Assembly: GCA_963682025.1 (NCBI GenBank)
Contig: OY821519.1
Coordinates: 107,922,264 to 107,986,263, forward strand
Source of the DNA: Cordilura impudica
Taxonomy: Eukaryota; Arthropoda; Insecta; Diptera; Scathophagidae
Length of the DNA stretch: 64,000 bases
Direction of reading: 5' to 3'
Shown here in pieces: positions 35,136 through 47,040 of the stretch (position 1 is its first letter; each line of letters starts with the position of its first letter). Below the pieces are notes generated by a model. That model worked only from the letters and a program-made list of their open reading frames with translations, made no database searches and was not told where the DNA came from. The translations under genes and the position numbers were made by a program.

Positions 35136-35862
35136 ACAAGTAAGAAAATTATAGTCGGTCTAGACCGACTATACGATACCCTTTACCATGCGTTTAGAAA
35201 CCCAATCTCTTAGGCCCAACTAACTGGACATAGAAAATAAGCAAAAACCAAATTTGAGTGGGATTTTTATTAATTTTTTTGGATGCAGATATGAAAAAGT
35301 TCATATCGGATGCTATATCTATATGGGGGCTAGGTCCAAAAATGGACCGATCCCGATCATGTTTCGTAAAGTCTCTTGTATTTTGCAAAAATATATACAA
35401 AAAAAATTTGAGAAGAATCAGTGCAATATTTTTGTGTTTTAATAGATTTAAGTGAAAATCGGGAAGCAGCTTATAAACCCAAGTTGAGTAAGATCTATAT
35501 GACAATTTGGATCTTATGACAATTCATGTCGATTTCATAGGGGTAATTTGTATGGGGGCTGGTCTGAACATGGACCGATTCTCACCAATTTCAATAGCGT
35601 TCATCCCATGGCCGATAAAAGCTTATATACCAAATTTCATCAAAATATATTCATATTTGCGACCTGCAGTTTAATTACAAGGTTTACATGGACACACAGA
35701 CGGACGGACGGACGGACGGACGGACGGACATTGTTAAATCAACTCAGGAAGTGATTCTGATTCGATCGGTATAATTAAAGATGGGTCTAGGTCAAATATT
35801 TTTGGTTGTTACAAACAGCAGCACAAAGTCATTATACCCAAACCACATAGTGGTATAGGGTA
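35136..35862 (-). mobile_element. DINE-1-like repeat
   Basis: Inverted copy with a seven-unit GGAC array near 35701-35730 and a small internal deletion after GGGAAGCAGC. Confidence 0.8.
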
Positions 35863-36719
35863 TAACAATAAGAAATATAGTATGAGTGACAATACGATGG
35901 AAACTTTTAACAAAATGTATTTTGACGACTTTGACTCTTTTACTAACTTAAACATTTATATGTTTTATTTATTTTTCTGAAGTTATATTAACATAACTTC
36001 AGAAAAAATTATCAAAACTTTAAAGAATTTATTTTTATGCTGTTGACAAAACAATGGACCCCTTAACTATACAATAACACTGTGGAATAAAGTTATGGTC
36101 ATGGTCTTGGAGGGTGGATGATTCCTATACCGAACGATTGTATTAATTTATTTTAGTAAAACTCCCGAAGCGTTTGGACATTTATATAATTCTTTGATCA
36201 AAAAACAGTATTCTAATTCCAGTGCATGCATTCCCATTTCTCACAAATATATTTTTAATTCTTCATAAACTTTATTCTCGCCATTATTTTATAATAACTG
36301 AAACAAAACATCAGAGTCAATAAATATTTAAATAACGGCTAAGATTTTTTAAATTTTCTTTCACTCGTTCTTTTATTTTTATTATTTCAATCAACTCTGG
36401 TAAAAGAAATTTAGAAATTTACACTGTTTTGGCGTCACTAAAAAAAAGATTTTTGTTTCGTTTCTCAATTTTTTTTTATATTGTATTTTTTGCAACAAAT
36501 GTGTTATATTTCTCTATAAAACACACCAAATAGTGATTTCATAAAGAAATACATAATTTAATTATTAAGCGCGAAATTACTTAAAAACAAAATTGTTAAA
36601 TTTTTAATTTTGTAAAAACTTCCAATATATTGCCACCTACTCTATTTCAGTACCATTTTTTTAAACTTTTTCTTTTAACTCATACTCTCTGTCTGTCTGT
36701 CTGCCGTGGGTGGACGCCA
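35863..36719. other. No gene recognised
   Basis: AT-rich DNA between a DINE-like copy and the 123-bp minisatellite. Confidence 0.5.
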
Positions 36720-37440
36720 TTCTCCATTATCCAATTGAAATGAAACTTGGCCCATAGTCTTTTCGTGATTACACATTAATTTTGCACAGTTACGCATGGT
36801 CACACACAGTCACGGAGTGCCTAAATGTCATTTCCCCTCATCCGATCGATCTGCAACTTGGTCCATACACTTGCTGTGAAAAAAAGATTAACTTTGACTT
36901 AGTCACGCACAGTCACGCATCGTCACGCACAGTCACGGAGTGATCTAAATGTCATTTGCCCTCATCCGATCGATTTCAAACTTGGTCCATACACTTGCTG
37001 TGAATGAAAGATTAACCTTAACTTAGTCATGCGCAGTCACTCATGGTCACACACAGCCACGGAGTGTCATAATTGTGATTTCCCCTCATCCGATCGATCT
37101 GAAACTTGGTCCATACACTTGCTGTGAAAAAGGATTAACTCTGATTTAGTGATGCACAGTCACGCATAGTGACGCACAGTCACGGAGTGATCTAAATGTA
37201 TTTTACCCTCATCCGACCGATCTGAAACTTTTCGATATACTTGCTGTAAAGAAAGACCAACTTCGACATAGTCACGCGCAGTCGCGCATAGTCACACATA
37301 GTCACGGAGTGATTTAAAACCCATTTTCCCTTATCCGATGGATCTGAAACTTTGTCTATAGTCTTTTTGTGGCCAAAGATTAATTTTAAGATGTTCATAC
37401 ACAACCACGCATAGTCACGGAGATATTCAAAACTCACTTG
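36720..37440 (+). repeat. Minisatellite, about 123-bp unit, six copies
   Basis: TCCGATCGATCTGAAACTTGG-like landmarks at 36841, 36965, 37089, 37212 and 37334 give a period of 122-124 bp, with a diverged first unit near 36731. Each unit contains two to four copies of a shorter AGTCACGCAC-type repeat. Confidence 0.85.
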
Positions 37441-37564
37441 CATATGGAAAGAAAGAGATTTAATAAAAACTTTGTTTTTATGGATTAGATTATTTATTCA
37501 TAATAGGTTCGATAATTATTCAAAAATAATATTGTATGTAATATCAATGGCTTAGTTTTGAAAG

Positions 37565-37905
37565 GAACTAACTCAAGCCATAGGATAAACGATATTGAAA
37601 TTGGTGAAAATGGGTGCATGTTCAGACCTATTCCCCATTCAAATAACCCCTATGATATCGATTTGCCATAAGATCCAAATTATCAAGTAGATCTCAGTCG
37701 ATTTGGGATTGTGTGTGTTTATTGCATTCATTAATCCGTAGACCAAAATAAATATTATAGGATAATTCATTTGAGCCCACAAAAAACAAAAATATTGCAC
37801 AGATTTTTCTCCAAATCGGTTTGTATATGTTGTTGCAAAATATAAATGACTTTACCACATATAGTCAGTATCGGTGCAATTTTCAACGTAGAATTGGTTT
37901 GTGCT
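37565..37905 (+). mobile_element. DINE-1-like fragment
   Basis: Central part only (CCATAGGATAAACGATATTG to GTCAGTATCGGTGCAATTTT), diverged; it is followed immediately by a MITE. Confidence 0.55.
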
Positions 37906-37909
37906 TTTT

Positions 37910-38124
37910 GATGTGTAAACATCTATACGCGTAGGGGGGAAAATTTCTAATTCACTATACAATCACAAAAACAGCGTTATATGTTTGCGTAAGATCTTAC
38001 GCGTAACATGGGAGCATTAAGACAAATCGGTGTGACATGATTGTTTGGTGAAAAAATTATGATATGTAATAACCTTTTTGTCGCTGTTTTCTGAATTTTA
38101 TTTATTACCAGATGTTTACACATC
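37910..38124. mobile_element. Small MITE-like element with 15-bp TIR
   Basis: A 215-bp non-coding unit with perfect inverted ends GATGTGTAAACATCT (37910-37924) and AGATGTTTACACATC (38110-38124). An inverted partial relative lies at 33985-34120 (shared TATACGC, AATTTCTA, ACAATCACAAAAA and AAATCGGTGTGAC). Confidence 0.6.
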
Positions 38125-38139
38125 TCCCCTGTGATCGGA

Positions 38140-39990
38140 CTCACATGAAAAGTATCAGTTTTCCCAATTTTTGGCCGTTTTTACCTCTTAAGGGTTCGAA
38201 TTAAAAAAAAAATTATTTTATTTTTCTCCGATGTTTGTGTCTCTGGTGGAATCAACACATCAAACTTCATATGCCTAAATTCATTTGTAAAGAAGATACA
38301 AAAAGGTACACTCTTACACTTACGGGCGGTTTTGCCCTCCTTTAACATCCGAATTTCCAAAAGATTTCGTCTGATTTAATGTTTCTATCTCTAGTGGAAT
38401 TCAAAAACTATATATACTATATATTTTATATTCGTTTGTTTAGAAGATACCAAATGTATAATTTTTTCCCCTCTTTGGCTGTTTTTCCTCCACTAGATGT
38501 TAGAATTATCGAAACATTCAGCCTTGACTGATGCCCGCGTAATCGGTGGAGTTTGTATATAGAGTATATATAGAATTTTTATAATTTTTGGCCGTATTTA
38601 ACCGCCTTAACATCCTAATTTCCAAAAGATTTCCCCTCATCAAATGTTTCTATCTCTACTGAGATCCATACACTATATTTCATATTTCCAGATTTTTATA
38701 CCCTATACCACTATGTGGTTTGGGTATAATGACTTTGTGCTGCTGTTTGTAACAACCAAAAATATTTGACCTAGACCCATCTTTAATTATATCGATCGAA
38801 TCAGAATCACTTTCTGAGTTGATTTAACAATGTCCGTCCGTCCGTCTGTGTGTCCATGTAAAGCTTGTAATCAAACTGCAGGTCGCAAATATGAATATGT
38901 TTTGATGAAATTTGGTATAATAGCTTCCATCGGCCATGGGATGAATGCTGTTGAAACTGGTGAGAATCGGTCCATGTTCAGACCTAGCCCCCATACAAAT
39001 TACTCATATGAAATCCACATAAATTGCCATAAGATCCAAATTGTCATATAGATCTTACTGAAATGGGGTTTGTATGCGTTCATTACATCCACTGATGAGT
39101 AGTCCAAAAATGATCCCTTTGACCCCATATAGAGCTGCTTCCCGATCTTCACTTAAATCTATTAAAAAACAAAAATATTGCACTGATTCTTCTCAAATTT
39201 TGTTTGTACATATTTTTGCAAAATACAAGAGACTTTACCAAACATGATCAGGATCGGTCCATTTTTGGACCCAGTCCCTTTATAGATATAGCATTAATAA
39301 AAATCCCACTCAAATTTGGTTTTTGCTTATTTTCAATGTCCTGTTAGTTGGGCATAAGATATAGGGTTTCTAACCGCATGGTATAGGGTATCGTATAGTC
39401 GGTCTAGACCGACTATAATTTTCTTACTTGTTTTATTTAGAAGATTCCAAATATACAAATTTTTCCCCATTTTTTCGCCCATATTCCTCCCCTAGACGTT
39501 AAAATTACCAATAAATTCATCTTTAGCTGATGCCCACGTATCATGTGGAGCCCGTATACCAAAATTCATATATATAGATTAATATGTTAAGAAGATGCCA
39601 AAAGATACCATTATTACCCCTTTTGGCCGTTTTTTCCCTTATATGGCCGAATTTCGAAAAAAAAATAATCCTGAGCCCATATGTGTATCATGGATGGAGT
39701 CTACGCGCCAACTTTCATATTCCTTGATTCACTTGTTACCATTTTCCCCCTCTTTTGCCGCTTTTGCCCCCTTAATGTAAGAATTTATAAAAATCCTTTT
39801 TTAGTGGATCTTTACGCTGGCAAGAGAAACTTACAGTCCAAATTCCAAATTTCGGAGTCGCAGGGTTTGGGATGGGCTATGATGATCGTCCACGCAACTC
39901 TTTTATATGTATAGATAGCTTGCGATTTTCAGAATCTGTAGATTTTTGTGACAAAAGTACCTGCAGTCGAATTACAGAAAAGCGGGTTTA
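38140..39990 (+). repeat. Diverged tandem array, about 150-160 bp units, split by a DINE-like copy
   Basis: Units contain TTTTTGGCCGTTTTT..CC, AACATCCGAATTTCCAAAAG, ATGTTTCTATCTCTAGTGGA and TTTAGAAGATACCAAA. The AGAAGAT landmark occurs at 38291, 38452, 39439 and 39590 (spacings 161 and 151 within each half). A DINE-like copy occupies 38699-39431. Confidence 0.6.
38699..39431 (+). mobile_element. DINE-1-like repeat inside a tandem array
   Basis: Nearly full length, with a deletion between ATAGATATAGCAT and TAATAAAAATCCC. Tandem array units continue on both sides. Confidence 0.78.
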
Positions 39991-40386
39991 TGATTCCGGC
40001 TTTCTTTTTGTTTTCGAAATTGAATATATCGTAAAAATCAACACATTTGTGGGTAAAACTGCATCCAGTAATTCTGGGTATATGACCTATGAATGACTAT
40101 CGATTTAAAATAGCCGTATTTGGTATATGCTTATCCTGACGTCATTCCTAACTTTAATAGAATAATCAATCCATATCGGCCTTGTATAAACATTTAGTCA
40201 AAAACAATAATTCATGATAGCTTACAGATGCGCTTCCTTAATATGGATCTGCTATTCCATGTTATTAATATTAATAGTTTTTTTTTCTTAAGTATTCTTA
40301 TTTTTCAATTAACTGCAATATGGAGAACTTGAAATGATACTACTAACTTTATATTATAATTTTGTTTTCTCATTTCAAATATATAG

Positions 40387-40597
40387 GTTGCCTGGATTAG
40401 AAATCGTGATTTACATATACTGACGGTTGGTACGTATACCTATACAACAGATCAACGATTTCAGACATCTTATCATCGTGATATCGATGAGTGGACACTT
40501 CAAATAAAATGGGCACAGCAACGTGATGCCGGTGTATACGAATGCCAAATATCAACTCAACCAGTAAGAAGTTATTCCGTTAACCTAAATATAGTGG
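40387..40597 (+). CDS. dpr6: dpr-family immunoglobulin exon (second half of Ig domain 1)
   Basis: A 211-nt internal exon encoding 70 residues in phase 0, leaving one base (phase 1) at its 3' end. It is bounded by an acceptor (pyrimidine-rich stretch ending in ATATAG, 40381-40386) and a strong donor GTAAGT (40598-40603). The peptide begins VAWIRNRDLHILTVGTYTY, continues through DQRFQ and WTLQIKWAQ, and has the Ig signature DAGVYECQ, followed by ISTQPVRSY. The Trp near the start and the Tyr-x-Cys are the core of a V-type Ig fold. This is the pattern of Dpr proteins, neuronal cell-surface receptors that bind DIP proteins to specify synaptic partners in flies. The VGTYTYTTDQRF and IDEWTLQIKWAQ wording recalls the dpr6/dpr10 subgroup, most like dpr6, but the paralogue call is from memory. 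The neighbouring dpr exons (first half of Ig1, Ig2) were not found, so most of the window is probably intron of this gene. No stop or frameshift is present. Confidence 0.9.
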
Positions 40598-42199
40598 GTA
40601 AGTGAAATTGCTTCAAATATTGCAACCACATTGTAAACAATATGATGCGAACATAATGAAATGCACATAAACATAATTGTTTATGTTACGATTAAAAATT
40701 AAAATGAAAACAAAACTTTGCAGAGTACGTACCAAAAATTGTCGAAATTTTACATATTCTGACTTACGAAATGCAGTAAGAACTTATAGTTTATTGTAAT
40801 GTGCATAATTTAGCACTGGAACACACGTATGCAAGGGTGTTCATTAAATATTAAACTCTTGATGAAATTTATGCAAATGAAACGTTCTCAAGCAGCAAAG
40901 TGCTGCAGTCATATACCTAAAGTACACTACAGAATCCGACAGTTGGGTCCATAAATTTGAATGCAGTAATAATCCAAAAATTCAGCTAAATTATTGAAGA
41001 CTGTAATATAAATTGTCGAGATTTGAGCATAAACTTTGAAAGCCGTTGCTATTCTATAAATTTGTTTTAAAAGAAGAGGTTAATTTATATTAGAATTTTG
41101 CCCAGCCTTTGGTTAATTTGCTTTACTTATTACTTCTTAAATATTTTCTCAATAAAACCACAACGACAATCTGCAAGACCATAAGAAAAGAGTTTAATAA
41201 AAATTATTTAGCAGACACAGTAACTGTACTATTCATATTAACAAAGTGTGGTTGAAAGTAGTTATAATGTATATCATGTCAAATAACTGGGTTCAGGTAA
41301 TGCAAAGAACCAAGTCGGTGCACCTCAAAGTATAAAAAGTGGCTTTTAAATTTTAAATTGACATTTAATAATAATTGAGTCAATAGGATTTGCGTGTAGC
41401 ACATTGATTTATTGAGCTGCTCTTATTTAAATTGGGGTAGAGTACTTTTATATATAAAAGACTATTTAATTTATATTAATCATAATTTTCTTGGTTTTAA
41501 CTTTAACTTCAGGCTAATTCCATAGTGACCGACATGACATTCGATGATCTTTCTAATCCAATATTATAAAGTAAACGTTTTTTTTTTTTTGTTCATAAAA
41601 ATATATTTACCATTAGAAAAAGTGAAAAGGCAGTCGTGACAGACATCCTTTTTGTATGACAAAAAAAAAAAAAACAGTTGTTTGTAGTTAATATAAGAGC
41701 TAGTTTATTAATACTGCATATAAAACCATGAATCTTAAAATAGATTTTAGTAAAAAAAAGTATTATGTAATATGACAGACATGACACTGTCTTAATTTTT
41801 AAAATTAGTTAATTACACTTTTCCTTTCTTACTGGAAAATTAGAGGCCATAAAAATATTTTAAAATACACCTAAGAAATTATTGTCAAATTTTCATAGCC
41901 TTTTGTCTTAAATTGGTAACAGTAAAAATTATATAAATTAAAATTTTTAAAGTGGACTTAACGTTGACGTTTGCATGGAATTACCATTCTGTGTTTAAAA
42001 TTTTATTCTTTTTCCTTTTGAATTATTAGCGTTGATTAAATTGTGTGTTAGGAAATTTTTCGCGAATGGGGTCAAGTACTGGCCGATATTTTGTGAAGTG
42101 GATGATATAATACTGTATGCTAATGATAAGTTGACCTTTCAATTCAAACTTCTGTGGATTATCGATTTGGGAGAATAATTTTTTTCAGGTTGGTAGTAA
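40598..42199 (+). other. Intron downstream of the dpr exon
   Basis: Starts with the donor GTAAGT. It is AT-rich and carries no recognisable transposon, which is the longest such stretch near the exon; no following dpr exon was identified. Confidence 0.55.
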
Positions 42200-42905
42200 T
42201 GTTTTTATACAATATACCACTCTGTGTTCAGGATATAATGGAATTGTGCTGATGTTTGAAAGAGAACTACTAAAAAAGTCTGTCCGAGATTCATGTTCTA
42301 TTAAACCGAATGACTTAGTATCACTTTTTCAGTCGACGCAACTATGTACGTCGGTCCTTGTAGGCAAACTAAAGGTCGCCGATATGAATACAGTATAAAT
42401 AAATTTTGTGTACAAGCTTTTGTTGGCCATAGGAGGGTTGCTTCTTATTTGGTGAAATTTGCTGCATCTTCAGACCCAGCCCCATAAAAATGACCAATAT
42501 GAGATGTATTTTGGCTATCACATTCAAATTATCATATAGATCATTGTTAAATTTGTTTGGTGTATATTTATTGTGCCAATTAATCCCGCGTCCCAAATTA
42601 AACCCTATGTGAAATTTCTTAGTCATCTTCCGCACATAAAGCAACCTACCTGTCTTTGCTTAAATCTATAAAAAAAAAGCAAAAATATTACATAGACTAT
42701 TCTAAAAATTGGTTCATATGTGGTTATGCTAAAACTAAGTAATTTTTTAATATCTGTAGAAAACAAATTCATAAAAATATCAATCAATGTTTTTAATGCT
42801 TTGTTTCTACATTCAGTTAGTTGGACCTTCTTAGATCCTTGCTCTATTCTCTTGATATTGGGTATCGTATAGTCTGTCTAGAACAACTGTAATTTTCTTA
42901 ATTCT
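42200..42905 (+). mobile_element. DINE-1-like repeat, diverged
   Basis: Begins TTTTATACAATATACCACTC and ends GTATAGTCTGTCTAGAACAAC followed by TTTTCTTAATTC; the GTCY array has decayed to one or two units. Confidence 0.65.
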
Positions 42906-42930
42906 TTTGATTTAAAAAAATCACCTTTAA

Positions 42931-45229
42931 CCTTCATAGGGTCCTCAAAATTTACTTACGTTAACGTTCTTTGGGTCAAATTTTACCCAGTTAGAAAATT
43001 CAATATGAAAACAATTATTTTCTTTAATTAAGTTTGTTTTAAAATTACTTTATTTTTAGCTCTGTTTGGAATAGTTTATTTATTGCGAATGAATGCATAT
43101 GTTTATTTTAAATAAAGACAAAAATTCAAGAATTAAAGAAATGTCTATAATCAAAATATCTGAATATATCTAAATTGTTGCTAAATACAACTTGAGGCCA
43201 TCTAATCCTTTTGAAAGTGTAACATGAAACAACTTTATCCAGAGTATCAACTCCTCCTTTACATTTATTATAGTCTAGTAACATTTGCGGGTTTTTGTCC
43301 TCACGATTGCGCACTTCTGGGCTATGATGCAAAGTGCTAAGAAGATTCACAGACTTATGTTTCTTTGGAATATATGAAAGGAGAGTAGTGTCCTTGGTGA
43401 AGCAAAAAAATTATGAAAATACCGGTCTTCCTTTAGTTGACAAAAGCTCAGGTAGCAATTCAGTCTTGTTTTTACGTATTGTATGGATAAGAAACAAAAA
43501 AGTTGTCTGCAGTCACATTATGACCTTTTAGCCCAACTGTCAAATCGAGTACTACTCGCATACCTTGATTTCTTTCGGCCATAGCTCCAACTTCTTTGCC
43601 TGTATACGGTTGTATAGTCCAGAAGTAACCGGTACTCGAATCGTAGAGTACCCAAAATTTTATACCATACTTAGCTGGTTTTGATGGTATATACTGCCGG
43701 AATGGACACCTTCCTCTGAAAGCGACTAATTGCTCATCTACTGTTACATCTAGAGATCGATTGTAAAGTTTGGGCAATATTTCGACCCACATATTCCATA
43801 TCTCACGTATCGGTGCAAACTTATCTAAAATTCGACGTTCACTGCGAGTATCCTTATTGTCAAATCCTATCACTCTATAAAGACTTTTGAATCTTTTCAT
43901 TGGCATGATTGCTCTAAAAATTGGTCTTCCTTTCTCAGAGTCCCATAAATTTTCCATGATATTTGATCTATTTAATCTATACACTCCAGCTAACAAAAGT
44001 GTAGCAATAAATGCGAAAATTTCGGTGTCGTTAACTTCGATCCAATCAATACTAAATACACGTTTACCTTCATTATTGTTATATTTCAAAATAATGTTCA
44101 TTACAGGCGGCGGGAAAACAATTGAAAACTGGAAATTTCTTCCTATGTGATTCTCGAACAAGAGTAGCGGGTCAAGTCTGGTGTTATGCTAATAATGTTC
44201 TCTCTCCTAAATCTTCCTTGACTATTTGTACCAGGTTGTTTGAAATATTTTATTCCACCAATTTTTGATGTCATTGCTGCAGTTGCCGCTACATCAATTT
44301 GATCTTTACTAGAAATGTCAGATGTCTCAGCGCATTCCAAGTTACCTTCATATTCTGAACAAATCTCTTCATCCGATAATGCATTTATCATATTTTCTAT
44401 CTCACTAATATTCATTTTCCGACAAGAAATACAGACTCGACACTTTGTAGCGTTGATACGTTTGATAAGTTCCGTGTTTATTAAGCTTTGCTTTTTACAT
44501 GGGGAATTCCCTTTTTCATACCAATAATGTTCAACATGAATGGAGAGAAGAAAGGAGTCAGATATATAGACATTTAATTTAAGTGCTGCCAAAGCTCTGA
44601 AAACTTATAAAAGACTTACCCAGGGTTTACATTAGATAATGCTGTATTGACAATAAAGATACATACACTTTTTCAGCAATGCATATACACTGTTTGAATT
44701 GGCTCGGTTACTGTCTTGAATATTATGAAGAAATGGAAACCTTAATGATAATTATTTGCTATTCTTTTATTTTTTTTTAATGTTAGAATACATAGCTTGC
44801 GAAAAACGTTTATAGTCATGATTATTGTCTGGACGCCTACAAAAAGAAGACAATTATCAGCACTTTTGAGAAGTAATACACATTATTTATTGTCAAGACA
44901 ACATTGTCAGTTGTAAACATAGCGTTAGGCACGATATGTATAACACATTTGACATTCCTTTTGACAAATAAATTATTTTAACAAAAATGTGCTTAACAAA
45001 AACTCCAAAATTTTATTCTGAGTCAAATTTGACCCGAAGATCTTAAGTGCTAAAAACTGTATAAATTTTTTTTTTGCCCATATTTTTTTATAAAAACTAA
45101 AAGTAGTTATTAACATTTAAAATTAAATAAAAGTCATAAAATATCTAAAATATAAAACCCCTACTTAAAGGAAAAAATTCAAATTTTCTTCCAAAATGGG
45201 TCACATTTGACCTGAAGACCCTATGAAGG
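42931..45229 (-). mobile_element. Second piggyBac-type element
   Basis: A 2,299-bp element flanked by TTAA on both sides (42927-42930 and 45230-45233). Its ends are inverted repeats: CCTTCATAGGGTC on the left, and the complement on the right, perfect for 13 bp and then imperfect. Subterminal GGGTCAAATTT/AAATTTGACCC motifs occur near 42975 and 45025 and again near 45200. The transposase is on the minus strand and broken. The left TTAA lies about 20 bp past the end of a DINE-like copy. Confidence 0.88.
43126..44592 (-). pseudogene. piggyBac transposase, frameshifted but with all three catalytic regions
   Basis: Read on the minus strand, the N-terminal acidic part (MNISEIENMINALSDEEICS, ATG near 44414) ends in a frameshift at about 44150-44165, where DPLLLFENHIGRNF continues in the next frame. 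The main piece (43472-44161) contains FSIDWIEVND, LLLAGVYRLNR, TVDEQLVAFRGRCPFRQY (first catalytic Asp), then ADNFFVSY (second Asp). Small deletions and a stop near 43470 break the frame; it resumes with YIPKKHKSVNLLSTLHH and GGVDTLDKVVSCY (third Asp) in 43126-43350, ending with NNLDIFRYF. Although dead, it is less decayed than the copy at 22.3 kb, which lost its first Asp region. No C-terminal Cys-rich finger was recognised. Confidence 0.85.
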
Positions 45230-45530
45230 TTAATAAATAACTGATTCGGTTGAGCAATGAATTTCCATTAGATTTTGTTTGTAGAAACCTAAATGATAAT
45301 GCAGAACACCTTTGTTGATGTGGGTATATCAAAAAAATATCTAGAAGTGCCAACAAGGCAGAGAAAGCGTTGCAAAAAAATCGCGCCCACCAGAAATTAT
45401 ATTAACTAGTGAACAATACTTAAAAAATAAAAAATAAAAAAACTTGATGCTGCGAAATTTTCGAATGCAAGTTAGACAGCTCAATTTGAAAAAAAATATT
45501 TTAATATCAAACGCTTAAATCTCGAATGGT

Positions 45531-45764
45531 TTGAAAAACAGCATCGGATTGATATTTCTGGAACAATGGTTTCTGACCAGAGTCCTAAATCTATGCCTAC
45601 AACTACGACACAACCTACCGTCGAAAAGATTATGCCTAAGTCTGTCAAAACTCAATTTCTTCGATTATTGTGATGCAGTGTATTACAAGCTTGACTCTTG
45701 CACAACAACCATGCACCATCTGAAAATGCATTGGTTCTTCAGGACAATTAAACACAAAATATGA
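45531..45764 (+). pseudogene. Possible LINE C-terminal fragment
   Basis: An open frame with LQLRHNLPSKRLCLSLSKLN followed by FFDYCDAVYYKLDS resembles the segment after the reverse-transcriptase core in CR1/Jockey-type LINEs (the DYCDxVY block). There is nothing else diagnostic, and it ends abruptly against a DINE-like repeat at 45765. Confidence 0.35.
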
Positions 45765-46575
45765 CTCATATGATCCCATGCCACTACGTGGTCAGGGTAT
45801 ATTGACTTTGTGTTGATGTTTGTAACTACCAAAAATATTTAACCTAGACCCATATTTTATTATTCCGATCGACTCACAATCACTTTATGAGTCGATTTAA
45901 TGATGTCCGTCCGTCTGTCTGTCCATATGTGTGTCCAAGTAACATTGTAATCAAACTACAGGTCGCAAATATGAATATATTTTGATGAAATTTGGTATTT
46001 AAGCTTCTATTGGCCATTACCTGAACACTGTTAAAATTGGATGAAAATCGGTCAATTTTCAGACGTAGTCTATATTTAATATCCACTATAAAATCGACTA
46101 ATATTGCCATTAGATCCAAATAATCATATACATCATAGTAAAATTGGGTTTGTTTGCATTTATTACATCTAATAATATTGCATCTACTAATCAGTAGCCC
46201 AAAAAATAAACCCAATTGGACAATTCTTACTCATACCACATATAAATATGCTTCCCTATCTTCACTTAAATTTATTAAAAACAAAAATTTCGCACAGATT
46301 TTTCTCAAATTTTGTTTGTATTAGCGTTTGTAGAATATAAATAACTTTACCAAATATGGTCAGTAGTGGCGTATTTTTTGACCTAGTCCGCATATATATA
46401 TAGCATCCGATATGAACTTTTTCATATCTGCAGCTAAAAAAATTTATTATGCCACTCAAATTGGGGTATGCTTATTTTCTATATTCAATTAGTTGGGCCT
46501 AAGAGATAGGGTCTCAAAACGCATGGTAGAGGGTATCGTATAGTCGGTCTAAACCGACTGTAATTTTCTTTCTTG
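45765..46575 (+). mobile_element. DINE-1-like repeat, diverged
   Basis: Landmarks run from CCACTACGTGGTCAGGGTAT through GTCCGTCCGTCTGTCTGTCC to AGTCGGTCTAAACCGACTGT and TTTCTTTCTTG. Confidence 0.7.
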
Positions 46576-46624
46576 ATTGCTTTCGTTGACTTTACTTTAA
46601 GTTCCTGCCAATTAGTCATGTAAA

Positions 46625-47040
46625 TTGGACTAATTTCAATTTTATTTTTGTTAGTTTAGCGTCCATATGGTTTTCACAGGTAAGCCGAGGATCAAGATTT
46701 AGTCTGAGATATTTAACAGAGGAATGTTGAGGCATAGGCTGGTTACTAATTCCAATTTGAGGGCAAGTCTCCCTTCTTAGGGTAAAAGTTATGTGGATAC
46801 ACTTTTTTTATTTTCAATATGGCTCTGTAAAAGAAGAGATGTTGAGGGATTTTCGCGTATGCTTAAAATAGCAGTATCATCCGCAAAAATCGACCTTAGA
46901 CTGTTTTCATTTGTTTGCATGTTTGATGCACAGAAGCGGGCCCAAAATACTACCTTGTGGTACACCGGCATGAATTGTCAGTGGAGGGCTCACAAAGATT
47001 TTTTCTCCTATAGAGAACTTTCATTTCTCCATTAGCTTGT
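46625..47040 (-). pseudogene. Jockey-like LINE reverse-transcriptase fragment
   Basis: On the minus strand, FSIGEKIFVSPPLTIHAGVP runs into QGSILGPLL (about 46945-47025), followed after frame changes by FADDTAILSIRENPST (46819-46870), the catalytic FADD box of non-LTR reverse transcriptases, and then SVKYLRLNLDPRLTCENH (about 46680-46730), the conserved downstream segment. Several frameshifts are present and neither the endonuclease nor the 3' end was found. The fragment lies just beyond a DINE-like copy (45765-46575). Confidence 0.72.

Noticed and set aside
36720..37440. CRISPR-like array
   Set aside because: Units are contiguous without unique spacers, and the context is eukaryotic.
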